Shown here piece by piece: positions 46,582 through 57,918 of a stretch of DNA of 64,000 bases. The notes under the pieces are model-generated. The model was not told where the DNA came from. It ran no database searches and saw nothing but the letters and a program-made list of their open reading frames with translations. The position numbers and the translations under genes were made by a program. Source of the stretch: Apoderus coryli (lineage: Eukaryota; Arthropoda; Insecta; Coleoptera; Attelabidae); contig OU452198.1 in assembly GCA_911728435.2 (NCBI GenBank), positions 1,736,001 through 1,800,000 of the forward strand, written 5' to 3'. The first letter of the stretch is position 1. The number at the start of each line of letters is the position of its first letter.

Positions 46582-46610
46582 GTTTCGGCCTTAGCTAAGG
46601 CCATCTTCAG
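46582..46610 (-). ncRNA. hammerhead-like hairpin (degenerate)
   Basis: On the minus strand CTGAAGATGGCCTTAG, then CTAAGGCCGAAACATG. Stem II is a long perfect palindrome (GGCCTTAG/CTAAGGCC) set between CTGAAGA and CGAAAC. U4 is replaced by A and no clear stem I or III is seen. Confidence 0.4.
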
Positions 46611-48862
46611 TGTATCATCTAATCATTCAAATTAATTATTATGATCTTTTGAGTTAAATTTTTCACAATAAGCTCATGAGCCTGCAGTGAAAAGGATTTT
46701 GTGATGCAGAAGCGGCAGTTCGTGAATATCGTAGATGCTATTTAAATGGAACAGTTCCAGATGTTCGTGTTTTCATCAGACCACATCAGAATTTTCGTAC
46801 TTTTGGACCATCTTAAGCTGAGCCAACTAGCTCTTGTATTGTTACAATTTAACATACAATCTTCCATAGTTGTTACGGGCGTATTATATACCTACACGAT
46901 TTTTAATTTTGCTCAAAATAAAAAATCAACCACAGAAATATCTGGGGAGTGTGGTGGCCAAAGAAATAGAAACCGTCGACATAGTTAAAAAGCCAAATTT
47001 TAAAAGTTCTCCCATGTATAGTTTTCTATATATGCAGATGACGACGGGACACCCTGTATATGGCAAAACGTAGTTCATACGGTATATATTCTAAGCGTGT
47101 ACAATTCAAACCAATTCATAATAATTATTATTCAACAAATTGAAAAAATAACAATTTACTCAAACTATTAAATCATTTCGACTAAATGGAATTAAATCTA
47201 AAAATCAGTTCGCCCGATTTTAATGCATTGAATAAATTACAGTATAATTAAATCACTAACTTCAATTAAAATTGTGCTGGCGCTATTTCATAGGAAATAG
47301 CTCAATTTCGCTAAAAATATTCATTTATGATAGAGAGAGAGAGAGAGACCTTTAAGGGAGAGGAACATAAGTTTGTTAAGAGCTTAATCAATATTATTTC
47401 AGGTGGCTTAGAAATAATAATTGAGTTCAAGCCTTAGATACAAATTAATAATTATTATGTAGGATTTAGAATGTTATGTTATTTTTGTTTGATGCGTAAA
47501 GATACATATTGACAATACAGAACTGTCAAAATAATAGGTATGTCAATTTTCAACAAGTTTTTTTTCCTGTGAATTTTTTCACTTTTTTTTTTCAAACCTA
47601 AAAGTAAAATATTGAGTGGTGTAGCTGCCTGATGAGTAAAAACAAGTACGAAATATTGTAACCACTTTGTATTTAAAAGAAAAACAATAATTAAATGACC
47701 CTTCTGTAAACAAAATAACTAAAACTTTTTAGCATTTTTAAAATATATTCCTATTTTTAAAATATATTCCTATACAAATACAGCTACAGGGTGACTAGTA
47801 GTGTACGTCTGAAATAAAATACATTTTTATGTCGACTGTAATAATGATTGTCGATACTTAGGTATGAGTTCGTTCAAAAGATTAACCAGTCACTACCATT
47901 TGTAAAGCAAGAAACAATACGGGTTTATAATGATTTCTCAATCTCCCGAATCAGCGACTGGACAAAAACCCATTGTTTTTTTATTCGCCCTTTATATATT
48001 ATTTGATATGGGAAGCCGTGACACCCTCCAACTACTAGCTTCTGTATATAATAATAAAAGTCTGACATTTAATTTACATGAAGGCAATTCGGTGTTCAAA
48101 AATGAGTCCACACTGAATTTAAAACATGTCATTCTTCGAACAAGAAAACACGGTCCATCTGTTTCTAAAAGTTGAACAAAGAAAAGAGACAAAAATTATA
48201 TATTTTTGTTATTTATGTACCTACTCGTAGACGTATTTATTGTTTTGGTAAAATCTGTATCAATAAACGATAAGATAGATAGAAAACAGGCTCGTTAACA
48301 ATCCACTTAAAATAATATTCACAAAAATATTATATTTCTTAAACTAATAGAAAATATCTATAAAATCACCCAACTAGTATACATAATACCAGTGGCGTGG
48401 TGTCTTATTACAATATGCCGAATATACTACAGTCATAGGAAAATCACAATTAAGCTTAAATATTTAATATAGCTAACATATAATATCTTCAATTAATCGA
48501 AATGTGTTATAATTGAAGAAATAGACATAATTTGTTTATGTAAAAACCTTCATATTTGGTCATTATCGTACCGTAAATATTAACGTTATGTAAAATGTGT
48601 GCACATTCAAGAATCTTCAATAAAATTTCAGTCTAATGCGTTTGGAAAAACCAATGTGGAAAATATATTCAAAAATCTTGGAGACATTATACCACAAAAT
48701 AGACAACAATTTTGGCTGAAACTACTTGAAAAAAACGTATCATAAAATAAATTGTGTAAAACTATTTGAATTCTTTTAAACAACTACAACTAAAAATCTT
48801 GAGATTGGAACAATGTGAATGTAGAATTTTCTCTATCGATCCATGAATCTGTTCAGATAATT
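46611..48862. other. unassigned; element ends at 47045 and 47784
   Basis: CACCCTGTATATGG at 47050 and ACAGGGTGACTAG at 47784 are element-type ends, facing each other the wrong way to form one element. A (GA)n run lies at 47333-47347. No gene recognised; the frame at 47930-48175 has no known features. Confidence 0.4.
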
Positions 48863-49190
48863 GGACTGCGTTATGCATAACATGACCAAGCGCCATTTTA
48901 ACGAATATAGATAAATGACTTCTAGTTATTAAGCTTTCTAAAAAAAAAACTGTCCATCAGATTGACTTCAAATTTTATATGGAGATCAAAAGTACTAAAG
49001 TGAAATTAGTTTCGCTGTTTTATCATGATAATATAAAAAATATAGGTTTGGTGAACAAAAAAGCCGTTTGGTCGCTTATTGGTTTTATGCATTCCTGCAT
49101 GTTTGAGTTTTGCATACTTTGACTATATGCCATTTTTGGCGCTTAGTCTTGTTATGCTAATTTCGGGCTGCATTTTTAGTTTTACATATT

Positions 49191-49427
49191 TTAACTACAC
49201 GCCATTTTTGGCCAAAAAGGTAGGTAAGGCCAAAGTTTCTGAAGGTATGTATTGAATTTTGGCACTTCTAAGGAGGAACGTCTTCCCCGTTTTTTTGCTA
49301 AATCGATTTCCTGTGCGCTACTTGCAAAGTCTTTCTTTACAAATATCTTGAATGGGTGTTTCTTTTGAATCTCTCTTATGTTCAGCCAATTAACTTTTTG
49401 ATTTTCAATATCTGTTTTTCTATTCAC
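49191..49427 (-). CDS. unrecognised lysine-rich reading frame
   Basis: A 78-residue frame inside the 2.06-kb TIR element, with NRKTDIENQKVNWLNIREIQ, then KKHPFKIFVKKDFAS and a KKRGRRSS basic patch. Composition looks protein-like and could be DNA-binding. I do not recognise the family. It may be a remnant of the element's own gene. Confidence 0.3.
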   Translation of the reverse strand: MNRKTDIENQKVNWLNIREIQKKHPFKIFVKKDFASSAQEIDLAKKRGRRSSLEVPKFNTYLQKLWPYLPFWPKMACS

Positions 49428-49659
49428 GATAGATTTTTCTCTAAGCCAGAAGTTCCGAAAAATCTTCTGTCTTCATTTTGTGAATAATTAGAGGTTTTTT
49501 CTTTCTGCATGCTTTCATAATATTGAGGTAATCATCTGGGGATTATATAGTCTGTTGTAACATTAAGGCACATTCGATATCACCAAAATTGTTATAGTTA
49601 GGGAGAAAACTGTGCCCTGATACCAAAAAACGCGTGATAATTTTCTGCAAAGATGGATG

Positions 49660-49922
49660 TACTTCCCAAACAGCTTTTAACATTAAAACCACCTTGATAT
49701 TTCTGTTTGGCCCCCACAGCTATCGGAATAAGATATTTACACGATTGCATATCCTGATTTTCCATAATATACTTCTATAAGCAGGATCAAATGCTTATAG
49801 AAGTAGATTATGGAAAATGAGGATATGCAATCGTGTAAATATCTTATTCCGACAGCTGTGGGCTGTGGGGGCCAAACAGAAATATCAAGGTGGTTTTAAT
49901 GTTAAAAGCTGTTTTGGAAGTA
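49660..49922. repeat. long hairpin, arms about 125-130 bp
   Basis: 49660-49783 is inverted at 49792-49922 with an 8-base spacer. Only a few mismatches and a short GGGCTGTG insertion separate the arms. If transcribed it would form a long dsRNA stem. Confidence 0.9.
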
Positions 49923-50176
49923 GCGAGCTCCACGTCCAGCTTCACCTTCCAACCATAGGAAGCAATGACCCTTGTTTGCTTTAGCAGTGTGGATGCCCAA
50001 ATTATAAAGCCAAAGCTGTCGTTTATAAAAGACAATATTGATGGGTATGCGAGAAAGTGTACTTTCGAAGTAATAGAAATATTTCCATTGGATACCCTGT
50101 ACAGAGGTCTATTTTGAGGTCGATTACGTGTTTTATAAAGGTTTACAAATCAATAATAATTAATAATAATTATCTA

Positions 50177-50463
50177 TAAAGGTAAGTTTATTACAATATT
50201 TTTGATGAAAAGACAACCCATTGGCGTTACTGTCTTGTATAAATTTCATTGTATAGTCTTTTTTGTTTTGAATTGAAATTTTCAAACGTAGAATAATAAT
50301 AATAGTTAATAATAATAATAATTAATAATAATTATTATTATTCTACGTTTGAAAATTTCAATTCAAAACAAAACAGACGATACAATGAAATTTATACAAG
50401 ATAGTAACGCCAATGGGTTGTCTTTTCATCAAAAATATTGTAATTATTGTAACGTACCTTTAC
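50177..50463. repeat. long hairpin, arms about 120-130 bp
   Basis: 50177-50302 is inverted at 50329-50463. The arms carry AAAAGACAACCCATTGGCGT and TTTTCAAACGTAG blocks, with an AAT-rich centre. Only 250 bp separates it from the previous hairpin. Confidence 0.9.
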
Positions 50464-50918
50464 AGATTTTTCTCCGGCATATTTAAGCATTAAAGCTACT
50501 ATTCTCTGCATCATTTTTAACACCAGGCACAAAACACAACAACCGTCATATTCAAAAATTTAATGATAGTCCAATACTGCCAAGGATCTACTGAACTGAT
50601 TAATTGATAATAATGATTAAACATAACTTGACCAAGCGACAAAATAACTGTTATATTGGCGGTTGGCCATGTTTTGCTAAACTCTCGTATTGACATTTTT
50701 GAATTTTTCTTTCAACATGGACTTGGTCGTATAATGAGTAATGACAATAAGTAAATGCATAATTTGGCGTTTAGCGTTTTTAATTATTTCTTTTAACATA
50801 AAGGTCTGTATATGCCCATTAATTTTGTATAGTTAGATCACACCTTTAGACATTAGATGGCGATATTATCTCAAAATTAACGAAATGGTGCTTGGTCATG
50901 TTATGCATAACGCGGTCC

Positions 50919-51796
50919 AATTGTTATTTAACCAGTCACGCATTGTTCTACCAAAGGGAGTCTGACATTATCTAATCCAAACACGATTTGTCTTCGTTTC
51001 ATACCATAAGTGTCATCCACATGACCAATCATTTTGGAGCAAATCATTTCTTGCGCACGACATTAAATACAATTGCCTAGCCTGATAGGGGATTTGTCAG
51101 TTTAGTTTTTGGACGTCCTTTATAGCGGGATTAGGGGTTCGTAATAAACTTCTAATATCACTTTCAAAAAAAAAAATTGGAATTGCCTAACACAATGAAA
51201 CACGCATGGCTATCCAAAAAAGATTGATTAAAATCACCAACACCATTGGAAAAAAAAAATCAGAGCACGTATTTACTAGTCATACAGAATGTTTTAGAGT
51301 GCCGTTGCCGCAGTTTATATGGTGGCATATTTAAAAAAAAAAAATGGGCAATAATATGGTTTCTGTGGGCACTGAATTTTATATGAAGCGTGTATGCATT
51401 TTATGGCTGAATGAAAATGTGCTTCGATGAAAAAAAAAAAAAAATGAAAGCAGCAGGAAATATCGACATTGGTATAATAAAAAAAAATGCCGAAATCAAC
51501 ACTGGTATGAATCTGTGATTATATACGATACGAAGAAAAATATTTTCTATTTTCTAATTTTTGACTTCAACTTTTTTATATTCTGCGCTTTTACACATTT
51601 TTATAGACGCCCTATATGTATAGGTGCTTATCTTACGGATCGGATATCGTTCGAGAGAAACTCAAAATGTCTTTTTAAGCACGCCCCTGATGATAACATA
51701 TGTTATGCTGAAGACCAGGTAAAAAATGCTTTAAAATGGCCTTGGACAGACAGAGACAGAGAAAACTTTGGATAAGTTTTTTTAAGAGCTTTTCAG
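50919..51796. other. unassigned; A-rich runs
   Basis: Several poly-A runs (51168, 51335, 51430). No supported gene. Confidence 0.45.
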
Positions 51797-51912
51797 GGTA
51801 AGTTCAGGATTTTGTAGCAGAACTTTAAAAACTTATAGAAAATATTTTTGTAAGATCAAAATTTGATAACGGCTTTAGATTTTGCTACAAATTTTGAGCG
51901 TGTTCAATATAA
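51797..51912 (+). repeat. direct repeat H, copy 1
   Basis: CAGGATTTTGTAGCAGAACT through ATTTTGCTACAAATTTTG matches 53629-53738 at over 90 percent. The preceding CAGACAGAGACAGAG also resembles GAGAGAGACAGCGAG before copy 2. Confidence 0.85.
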
Positions 51913-52303
51913 ACGCTTTAAAATGGCCTTGGACTAAATACAATTTAAATGTCAGTTTACTCAAAAAATTCCAGTTAAGTCTACTAAATTGTAATCCAAA
52001 AATTGTTGGAGAAAATTTACAAAAGCCGAAAAAAAAAACCCTGTACTTCGGAAACAAAATTTCCACGGATATAATATTTACCGGGTGTCCATTAAGAATG
52101 GCACTCGGCCATATCATGCGATTTCTGCAAAACGGCTTTAGGTTTGAAAGAAAATTTGCTGCGTGTACAATACCGAATGTTAGTTAATAAAATAAAGTAA
52201 TTTGTTTGGACTCTTTATCTTAGTAGACTGGTTTAGGAATCGTATTGCGGTGTGCAATTATCAGTTCATTGTCTAAAGAAAGCTGTGGTATATTATAACC
52301 CAG
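51913..52303. other. unassigned spacer
   Basis: No supported gene. A second copy of the short AAAATGGCCTTGGAC word (51733 and 51918) sits on either side of repeat H. Confidence 0.4.
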
Positions 52304-53057
52304 TAGCGCTATTCTGTACGCTGTATCGACATTCGTCGGTATCGGTATCTTACCGACATCGAACGATTGCGCGGCCGATGAAATCAAAACGACGGTATTC
52401 TGTATGCCACGGTTACCGACAGTCGGAAATGCAACCGTCAACTATCGGCTTGCAAGTGACATCACTCAAACCGGTACGTTCAGCCAATGAGCGTTGAGAT
52501 ATTTGTAAACAAATAACAAATATTTTGTTGTGCTTCATTTCTAATTTGTGTGACGTTTTAAGTTTGAATTTTTGAATGTAAGATGTCTGCAAGATGTAGT
52601 AGATAAGTGAAAATTATTATACCAAGATAATAAATAGTGACACATCTCTTAGAAGTATTTTACTACAAGAAGGAAGGATATCCTTTGTTTTTGTTGTCAA
52701 GTGTTTGGTTAGGCTATATATTTAAATTTGTGAGGGTACTGCAAAATCTCACAATTTTAATAAAGCACTAGACACTACACTGTAAAATCACTCTATATTC
52801 CAAATATACTTAAATAATAATCCGCAATTCCAACCAAACCATCAATAATGATCCAATAATCGCTCAACAAACATCGGTATCGGCCACAGTGGGGTGAACG
52901 AGGGCACGGTGAGATACCGATCTAGTCGACTCAAATTACCGATATCGGTCGGTATTAGAGCATACAGAATGCCGCACGAAGCGACTTGCCGACGGCTGTC
53001 GGTAAGTGAGAATTACCGATACCGACGGCTCTCGGAAACGTGTACAGAATAGCGCTA
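52304..53057. mobile_element. 754-bp TIR element, TAGCGCTATTCTGTAC ends
   Basis: TAGCGCTATTCTGTAC at 52304 is inverted at the 53057 end, flanked by CAG on both sides. The sub-terminal 150 bp on each side is rich in ACCGATA/TATCGGT words and TTCTGTATGC. The GC-richer arms enclose an AT-rich non-coding centre. A 3-bp duplication would fit PIF/Harbinger-like MITEs, but this is uncertain. Confidence 0.7.
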
Positions 53058-54435
53058 CAGGATTTGTTTGGGTCCTGACTCTCGGCTCACTAGTTTCAAG
53101 GATAAATGCCACCATATTGAATGGTTGTAAAGATAATACAAATTGGTAGCACGTACAGAACTTGATATTAATAACACAAACTTGACAAATCGTATCCAAT
53201 TTTCCTTGTATTTAAACCATTTTTTAATTCGCAATAATAGCCATACCAGCATTTTTTACATTCGTATTTATGATACCACCGTTCTCGAACCAGTAACGAT
53301 TCCAACAACACACTTGGGTGTTACTTATCTTCCGGTCCGGTTAAAGGGCAGATACTCGCAGACTAATTAGAAGTGGAAACGGCCAAATGCGGAACAATAG
53401 CTAACCGTTTATTATTGCATTACGTTTCGTTGTTTTTGTTTTGCTATGCATAGGCGGTTTATTGTAGAAAAACCATATTTTGCCTAGCTTAGGTAGGTAC
53501 ACTATAAATGTGGATAGTAGTTGGGGATTTAGTTATGGCAATTAATTGTCTCCAATTTATATTACTTCGTACTCATACATACATTAGCAATTTACTATAC
53601 TGGTCAACGGAGAGAGAGAGACAGCGAGCAGGATTTTGTAGCAGAACTTTAAGAACTTATAGAAAATATTTTTTTAAGATGAAAATTTGATAACGGCTTT
53701 AGATTTTGCTACAAATTTTGCACGTGTTCAATATAGACGCTTTTTGACATATAACTGACAGTTCTACTTTTAAAATGGCGGTCAAGCGCCATTTTCTACT
53801 GAAATTTTAAACGGAAAGAAGATTTTGAAGAAGATTTTAAGCTGATTACGACGTCCAAATTTCAAATCCCTTGGGATATTGGGGAAGGGTCGGGCTTGAG
53901 ACGAACAGTTGTCTTTTGGTGGGTTTTGATAGTCGTTTGAGGTGTTGGTAGTGTCCGAGACTAAGTGATCACTGTCTCTCCCCTTCGGTCAAATGATGCC
54001 GGGAAATCTATAAGATATCGGAGGCGACACTAGTATTGGATCGATTAGCCTCAAGAATCTGAATTTCAGAAGGTCTGGGCGTAGCCCTAATTTCTTATTA
54101 TAAATGACAACCCTATTTTGGCATTCTCAAGAACATTTTTGGCTCTCCATATCAAAAATAGGGTGATTCACCTAAGTGTTTCATTATAAGTTTTAGGAGA
54201 AAAATTAATATGTTGATTTGAAACGTTATGCATTTATATAAGAAGGGAAGAGCTTCTTTATACCGGAAATGGATATGAACTTCCTTATCTTCCAAGGAAC
54301 ACCCTATATATTATTCTATTTCTATTTTAAGTATTTTTCTTAACCTTTTCCTATTCCTATCTTCAACTGTTTTTGAAATTTGTAAACGCTATCTTCCCGA
54401 AAAGAACCAATAAGAAAGTGCTTGTCATTTTTTTA
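53058..54435. other. unassigned; contains direct repeat H copy 2
   Basis: Repeat H copy 2 occupies 53629-53738. A GC-richer stretch at 53870-54080 shows no recognisable coding. The remaining small frames have no family signature. Confidence 0.45.
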
Positions 54436-54540
54436 TACGAGGGTTGCCTTTTATATTTCGAGATTTGGCAACCCTGGAATTGCAATCTGGCAACTGACAG
54501 CTCTATCGTAAAGTAAGACATTTTTGAGGTTATATTATGA
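54436..54540 (+). mobile_element. mariner 5' end relic
   Basis: TACGAGGGTTGCCTTTTATA, TTTGGCAACCCTGGAATTGC and GACATTTTTGAGG follow the order of the mariner ends at 36421 and 42443. No transposase follows. Confidence 0.6.
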
Positions 54541-54852
54541 TATGTACTCAGAACGTTTTGACAAATTACTTTATTTTATAAACTATCATTCGGTATTGTA
54601 ATTTACACAAAATTTAGATGATTTGTTTTTATACACACTTAGTTTTATAAAAAAACTCTCTTAATTAATCTCAATAAGTACCTACTGATGTAATAATAAG
54701 ACCGCGTGTTACAAACGTTCCAATATAAATACATACAATCGACTTGGATTGCACGTTGCCAAATTTAATTTATTTTAATAAACAAACTAATAACATTAAC
54801 GAACTAAATTTACTATATTCATTTTACACAACACTGTTCTCAACTATTCACT

Positions 54853-55345
54853 TCATAATTGATTGTCCGTCGCTGATATACGTGGGCTATATATATGAGG
54901 TGTTTCTTTCTCGAACACTTCCAGTAAATAGTCGTTTGTTCTACAACACTGGCGCGCGTATGTCCATTCCAGGTCCATACCGTACGCGAGGCACATCATA
55001 TATTTCCAATTATCAGCAAATTCTAAACAGGACTTTCCTTGATCTTCATATGATTTTGCTACGAAAATATTTCGAAAGCATTTATAGCAGCTTTGCACAT
55101 CATTAGAGGAAATTTTATTCTTGCCTGTTTTAAGCCACTTCCAATAGGCTTTCAAAACGTGGAAAGTACACAACAAGAAAGATGATTCAGGCCATATGTT
55201 TTTTAAAGCGTTTCTTTCACGTCAACCGTAAGAATAACTTTTGGTTTAATTTTAATGGGAAACATTTCATAAAGGCTTCTAAAAATACATTCGATTCTTA
55301 GCTGCTACTTAGGATGCAGTCCAAAGGTAATCCTCCAATAGCGGA
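54853..55345 (-). pseudogene. MULE (Mutator-like) transposase fragment
   Basis: Minus-strand frames read IGGLPLDCILSSS and FLEAF, then RNALKNIWPESSFLLCTFHV and LKAYWKWL. FADNWKY and LEWTYARQC follow. The LCTFHVLQAxWRWL pattern after an acidic TDN-type site belongs to the MULE/SWIM-type transposases common in insects. Frameshifts lie near 55200 and 55260. The D and E catalytic residues are not all readable, and the SWIM zinc finger is missing. Confidence 0.6.
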
Positions 55346-55816
55346 CTGTGTTATAAAGTAGTAAACTTTATGATTTTGTGTATCGCAGTTGCACGTGGAA
55401 TCAACAAACATAATCTCTGACGACTGGTAAAGCGTTGCAAACTCTTTGTATAATTGGTGTGCAGAGTGCCACGGGAAATCAAAATGTTTTTAACAGCAAT
55501 TTCATATGTAAATCGCTGACGCATTAGTCTAATACGTCGGGACTTTATGAATCTGTGATCCATATCACCACAGTTGTGTCGGCGAATTGCGAAAATGCGC
55601 TCCGGACGAGGTATAGCCTACTAAATTTGTACAGTGTCGCAGGCTTCGATAACATTTCACCTGATTACTATAGTATAGCCAACGCAGTGTTGCCGGATGT
55701 ATTTATTTATCTCTAAGCATAGGGAACATTTTAATATTCGTCACAATATTATTAAGTTTAACTAGGAAATGGAGCTTTTATACGACTCGAGATAAAACAT
55801 TAAATATCATCGACAT
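55346..55816. other. unassigned spacer
   Basis: No supported gene. Confidence 0.4.
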
Positions 55817-55818
55817 TA

Positions 55819-56162
55819 CAGGGTGGTCCAACGAAAAGTTTGCATCTAGCTTTTCTCTTTTTTTTGTAGTCGAATGCGAAAATGCTCGGACACGTCGATT
55901 TTGCTTTTGAGGGGGACACATTTTAAACATATTTTTCGATCTGCGCCTTTAACCCCCTAGCGGGGGTGAGTAACAACCCTAAAATTTTAAATGGAAAGAG
56001 GGGTCTAATGACATATCATTTGAAAGGACACAAAATTGTCTTTCTAATGATACCCTATTTGTCGAATTTTACTAAAACAGTTAATACGAAAACGACTTTA
56101 AAGACATTAAGCCGATAATTTTGGTATTAATGAGAAATACAAATAAGTTTTAATTATTACGA
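55819..56162. repeat. left terminal inverted repeat
   Basis: Includes the GC-rich CCCCCTAGCGGGGG block near 55961, itself a small hairpin (CCCCTAGCGGGG). Confidence 0.93.
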
Positions 56163-56387
56163 CTGAAAACAACTACAATCATTTCTAAATTATTTACTTT
56201 GAAGAAAAACGGGATTTCAAAAACACTATCTTATTTATCAGAACTAAATTCCTCACTAATCGTTTGCGTTTTTTGTTGAAATAAAAACTGCAGATACGTG
56301 TAGGAAAAGAATTTACACCGTTTATTTTAGTCTTTTCATTGATTCAGTTTGGTTGCTTCTCAAGTTATTTTACTTTTACCGTACAAA

Positions 56388-57461
56388 ATGATTTATTCCA
56401 TTCTAGAACGAGTTGAAATTGTTAAACTTTATTTTCAAAATAATAGTAGTGCTAGACTTACGGCTCGCTTATTTAATGAGAGACATCCCGATAAAAATGT
56501 GAATGATGTGTACGTTGGCAAGTTAGTTAAAAAGTTTGTAGATACCGGATCTGTCTGTAATGTAAAACACCAGCCGCAGAAACCGATCAGAAATGAAGCT
56601 GTGGAAGTCGCTGTTTTAGGGCATGTTGAAATGGATCATAGTCAAAGTACCCGTCAACTAGCTGAAGCCTCAGGTGTCTCCCGTTCGTCCATAATACGAA
56701 TTTTAAAAGCGTACAAATTTCATCCGTACAAAATCAAATTAGTACAGGAACTAAATGAGGATGATCCTGATAGAAGGCTGCAATTTTGTGAAGCAATGAG
56801 CCAGCGTTTAATTGAAGATCCGCAATTATTATTTAACATTTGTTTTTCCGACGAATGCACATTTTATTTGAATGGAGCTGTAAATAGGCACAATTGCCGT
56901 TACTGGGATGACAGTAACCCACATTTATTCCGTGAGGTTCATACCCAGTATCCTCAAAAAATAAACGTCTGGTGTGGCATATTAGGAAATCATATTATAG
57001 GACCACTTTTTATTCCTGGAAATTTAACTGGTGAAGTGTACCTAAACATGCTTGAAGACACAATTGATCCTTTAATAACACAAATAATAGAAGATGACCA
57101 AAATCATACTGCTGATCGGCTTTATTTCCAGCAAGATGGAGCACCTCCGCACTATGTGGCTCCTGTAAGACAGTTCTTAGATGACCGGTTCCCTGGACGG
57201 TGGATTGGAAGGAGGGGCCCAATTGAATGGCCTGCCAGGTCACCGGATTTATCGCCTTTAGACTTTTTTCTTTGGGGGCACTTAAAAAATAAATGTTTTG
57301 CCACGAAGCCCGAGTCCATAGAAGATCTTCGCCAACGCATTACAGAAGAGTGCAGAAACATAACACCTGATATGCTACAAAATGTTAGAAATAGATTTGA
57401 ACAAAATCTGTATTATTGTATGGAATCAAATGGGTCACATTTTCAACATTTGTTAATGTAA
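56388..57461 (+). CDS. transposase, DDD type with DUF4817-like N-terminus
   Basis: The enzyme that would cut and paste the surrounding element. I choose Met at 56388 (357 residues) because the 13 residues after the upstream Met at 56349 are hydrophobic and unlike the family. Residues 4-52 (ERVEIVKLYFQNNSSARLTA ... RHPDKN) form the first DNA-binding helical domain. Residues 87-107 (STRQLAEASGVSRSSIIRIL) are a classic second helix-turn-helix. The catalytic triad is Asp155 (FSDECTF), Asp250 (QQDGAPPHY) and Asp292 (SPDLSPLDFFLWG), with 41 residues between the second and third. There is no frameshift or premature stop and the length is normal. It could be active. Confidence 0.93.
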   Translation: MIYSILERVEIVKLYFQNNSSARLTARLFNERHPDKNVNDVYVGKLVKKFVDTGSVCNVKHQPQKPIRNEAVEVAVLGHVEMDHSQSTRQLAEASGVSRSSIIRILKAYKFHPYKIKLVQELNEDDPDRRLQFCEAMSQRLIEDPQLLFNICFSDECTFYLNGAVNRHNCRYWDDSNPHLFREVHTQYPQKINVWCGILGNHIIGPLFIPGNLTGEVYLNMLEDTIDPLITQIIEDDQNHTADRLYFQQDGAPPHYVAPVRQFLDDRFPGRWIGRRGPIEWPARSPDLSPLDFFLWGHLKNKCFATKPESIEDLRQRITEECRNITPDMLQNVRNRFEQNLYYCMESNGSHFQHLLM

Positions 57462-57561
57462 CGTTTTAATAAATCAATTTAACAGCTTGTTTACTTTTTT
57501 TACAAAGCAATGTTAAAACTAACAAACATTGGAATGTACTAACGATTGCAGGTGTTTTCAC

Positions 57562-57905
57562 TCGCAATAATTAAAACTTATTTGTATTTCTCATTAATAC
57601 CAAAATTATCGGCTTAATGTCTTTAAAGTCGTTTTCGTATTAACTGTTTTAGTAAAATTCGACAAATAGGGTATCATTAGAAAGACAATTTTGTGTCCTT
57701 TCAAATGATATGTCATTAGACCCCTCTTTCCATTTAAAATTTTAGGGTTGTTACTCACCCCCGCTAGGGGGTTAAAGGCGCAGATCGAAAAATATGTTTA
57801 AAATGTGTCCCCCTCAAAAGCAAAATCGACGTGTCCGAGCATTTTCGCATTCGACTACAAAAAAAAGAGAAAAGCTAGGTGCAAACTTTTCGTTGGACCA
57901 CCCTG
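57562..57905. repeat. right terminal inverted repeat
   Basis: Inverse of 55819-56162. Ends CCACCCTG followed by TA. Confidence 0.93.
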
Positions 57906-57918
57906 TATGACACTAAAT

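Larger units (their letters stand above)
48863..50918. mobile_element. 2.06-kb TIR element with two internal foldbacks
   Basis: GGACTGCGTTATGCATAACA at 48863 is inverted at the 50918 end with one mismatch, and similarity extends to about 36 bp (ATGACCAAGC(G/A)CCATTT). AATT flanks both ends, a possible 4-bp duplication. Inside are two very long hairpins (49660-49922 and 50177-50463) and one short lysine-rich frame. A further partial terminal-like sequence (CATAACTTGACCAAGCG) lies at 50622. No known transposase is seen and I cannot assign the superfamily. Confidence 0.7.
55819..57905 (+). mobile_element. mariner/Tc1-type transposon with 344-bp TIRs, apparently complete
   Basis: 2087 bp bounded by CAGGGTGGTCCAACGAAAAG and its inverse, with TA target duplications at 55817-55818 and 57906-57907. 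Arms 55819-56162 and 57562-57905 are both 344 bp, with no gaps and only a few mismatches. Such long arms are unusual for the group. The single intact transposase gene lies between them. Near-identity of the arms argues for a recent insertion. Confidence 0.93.

Noticed and set aside
54744..55106. A 120-codon plus-strand frame as a gene
   Set aside because: It is the antisense of the MULE transposase fragment.
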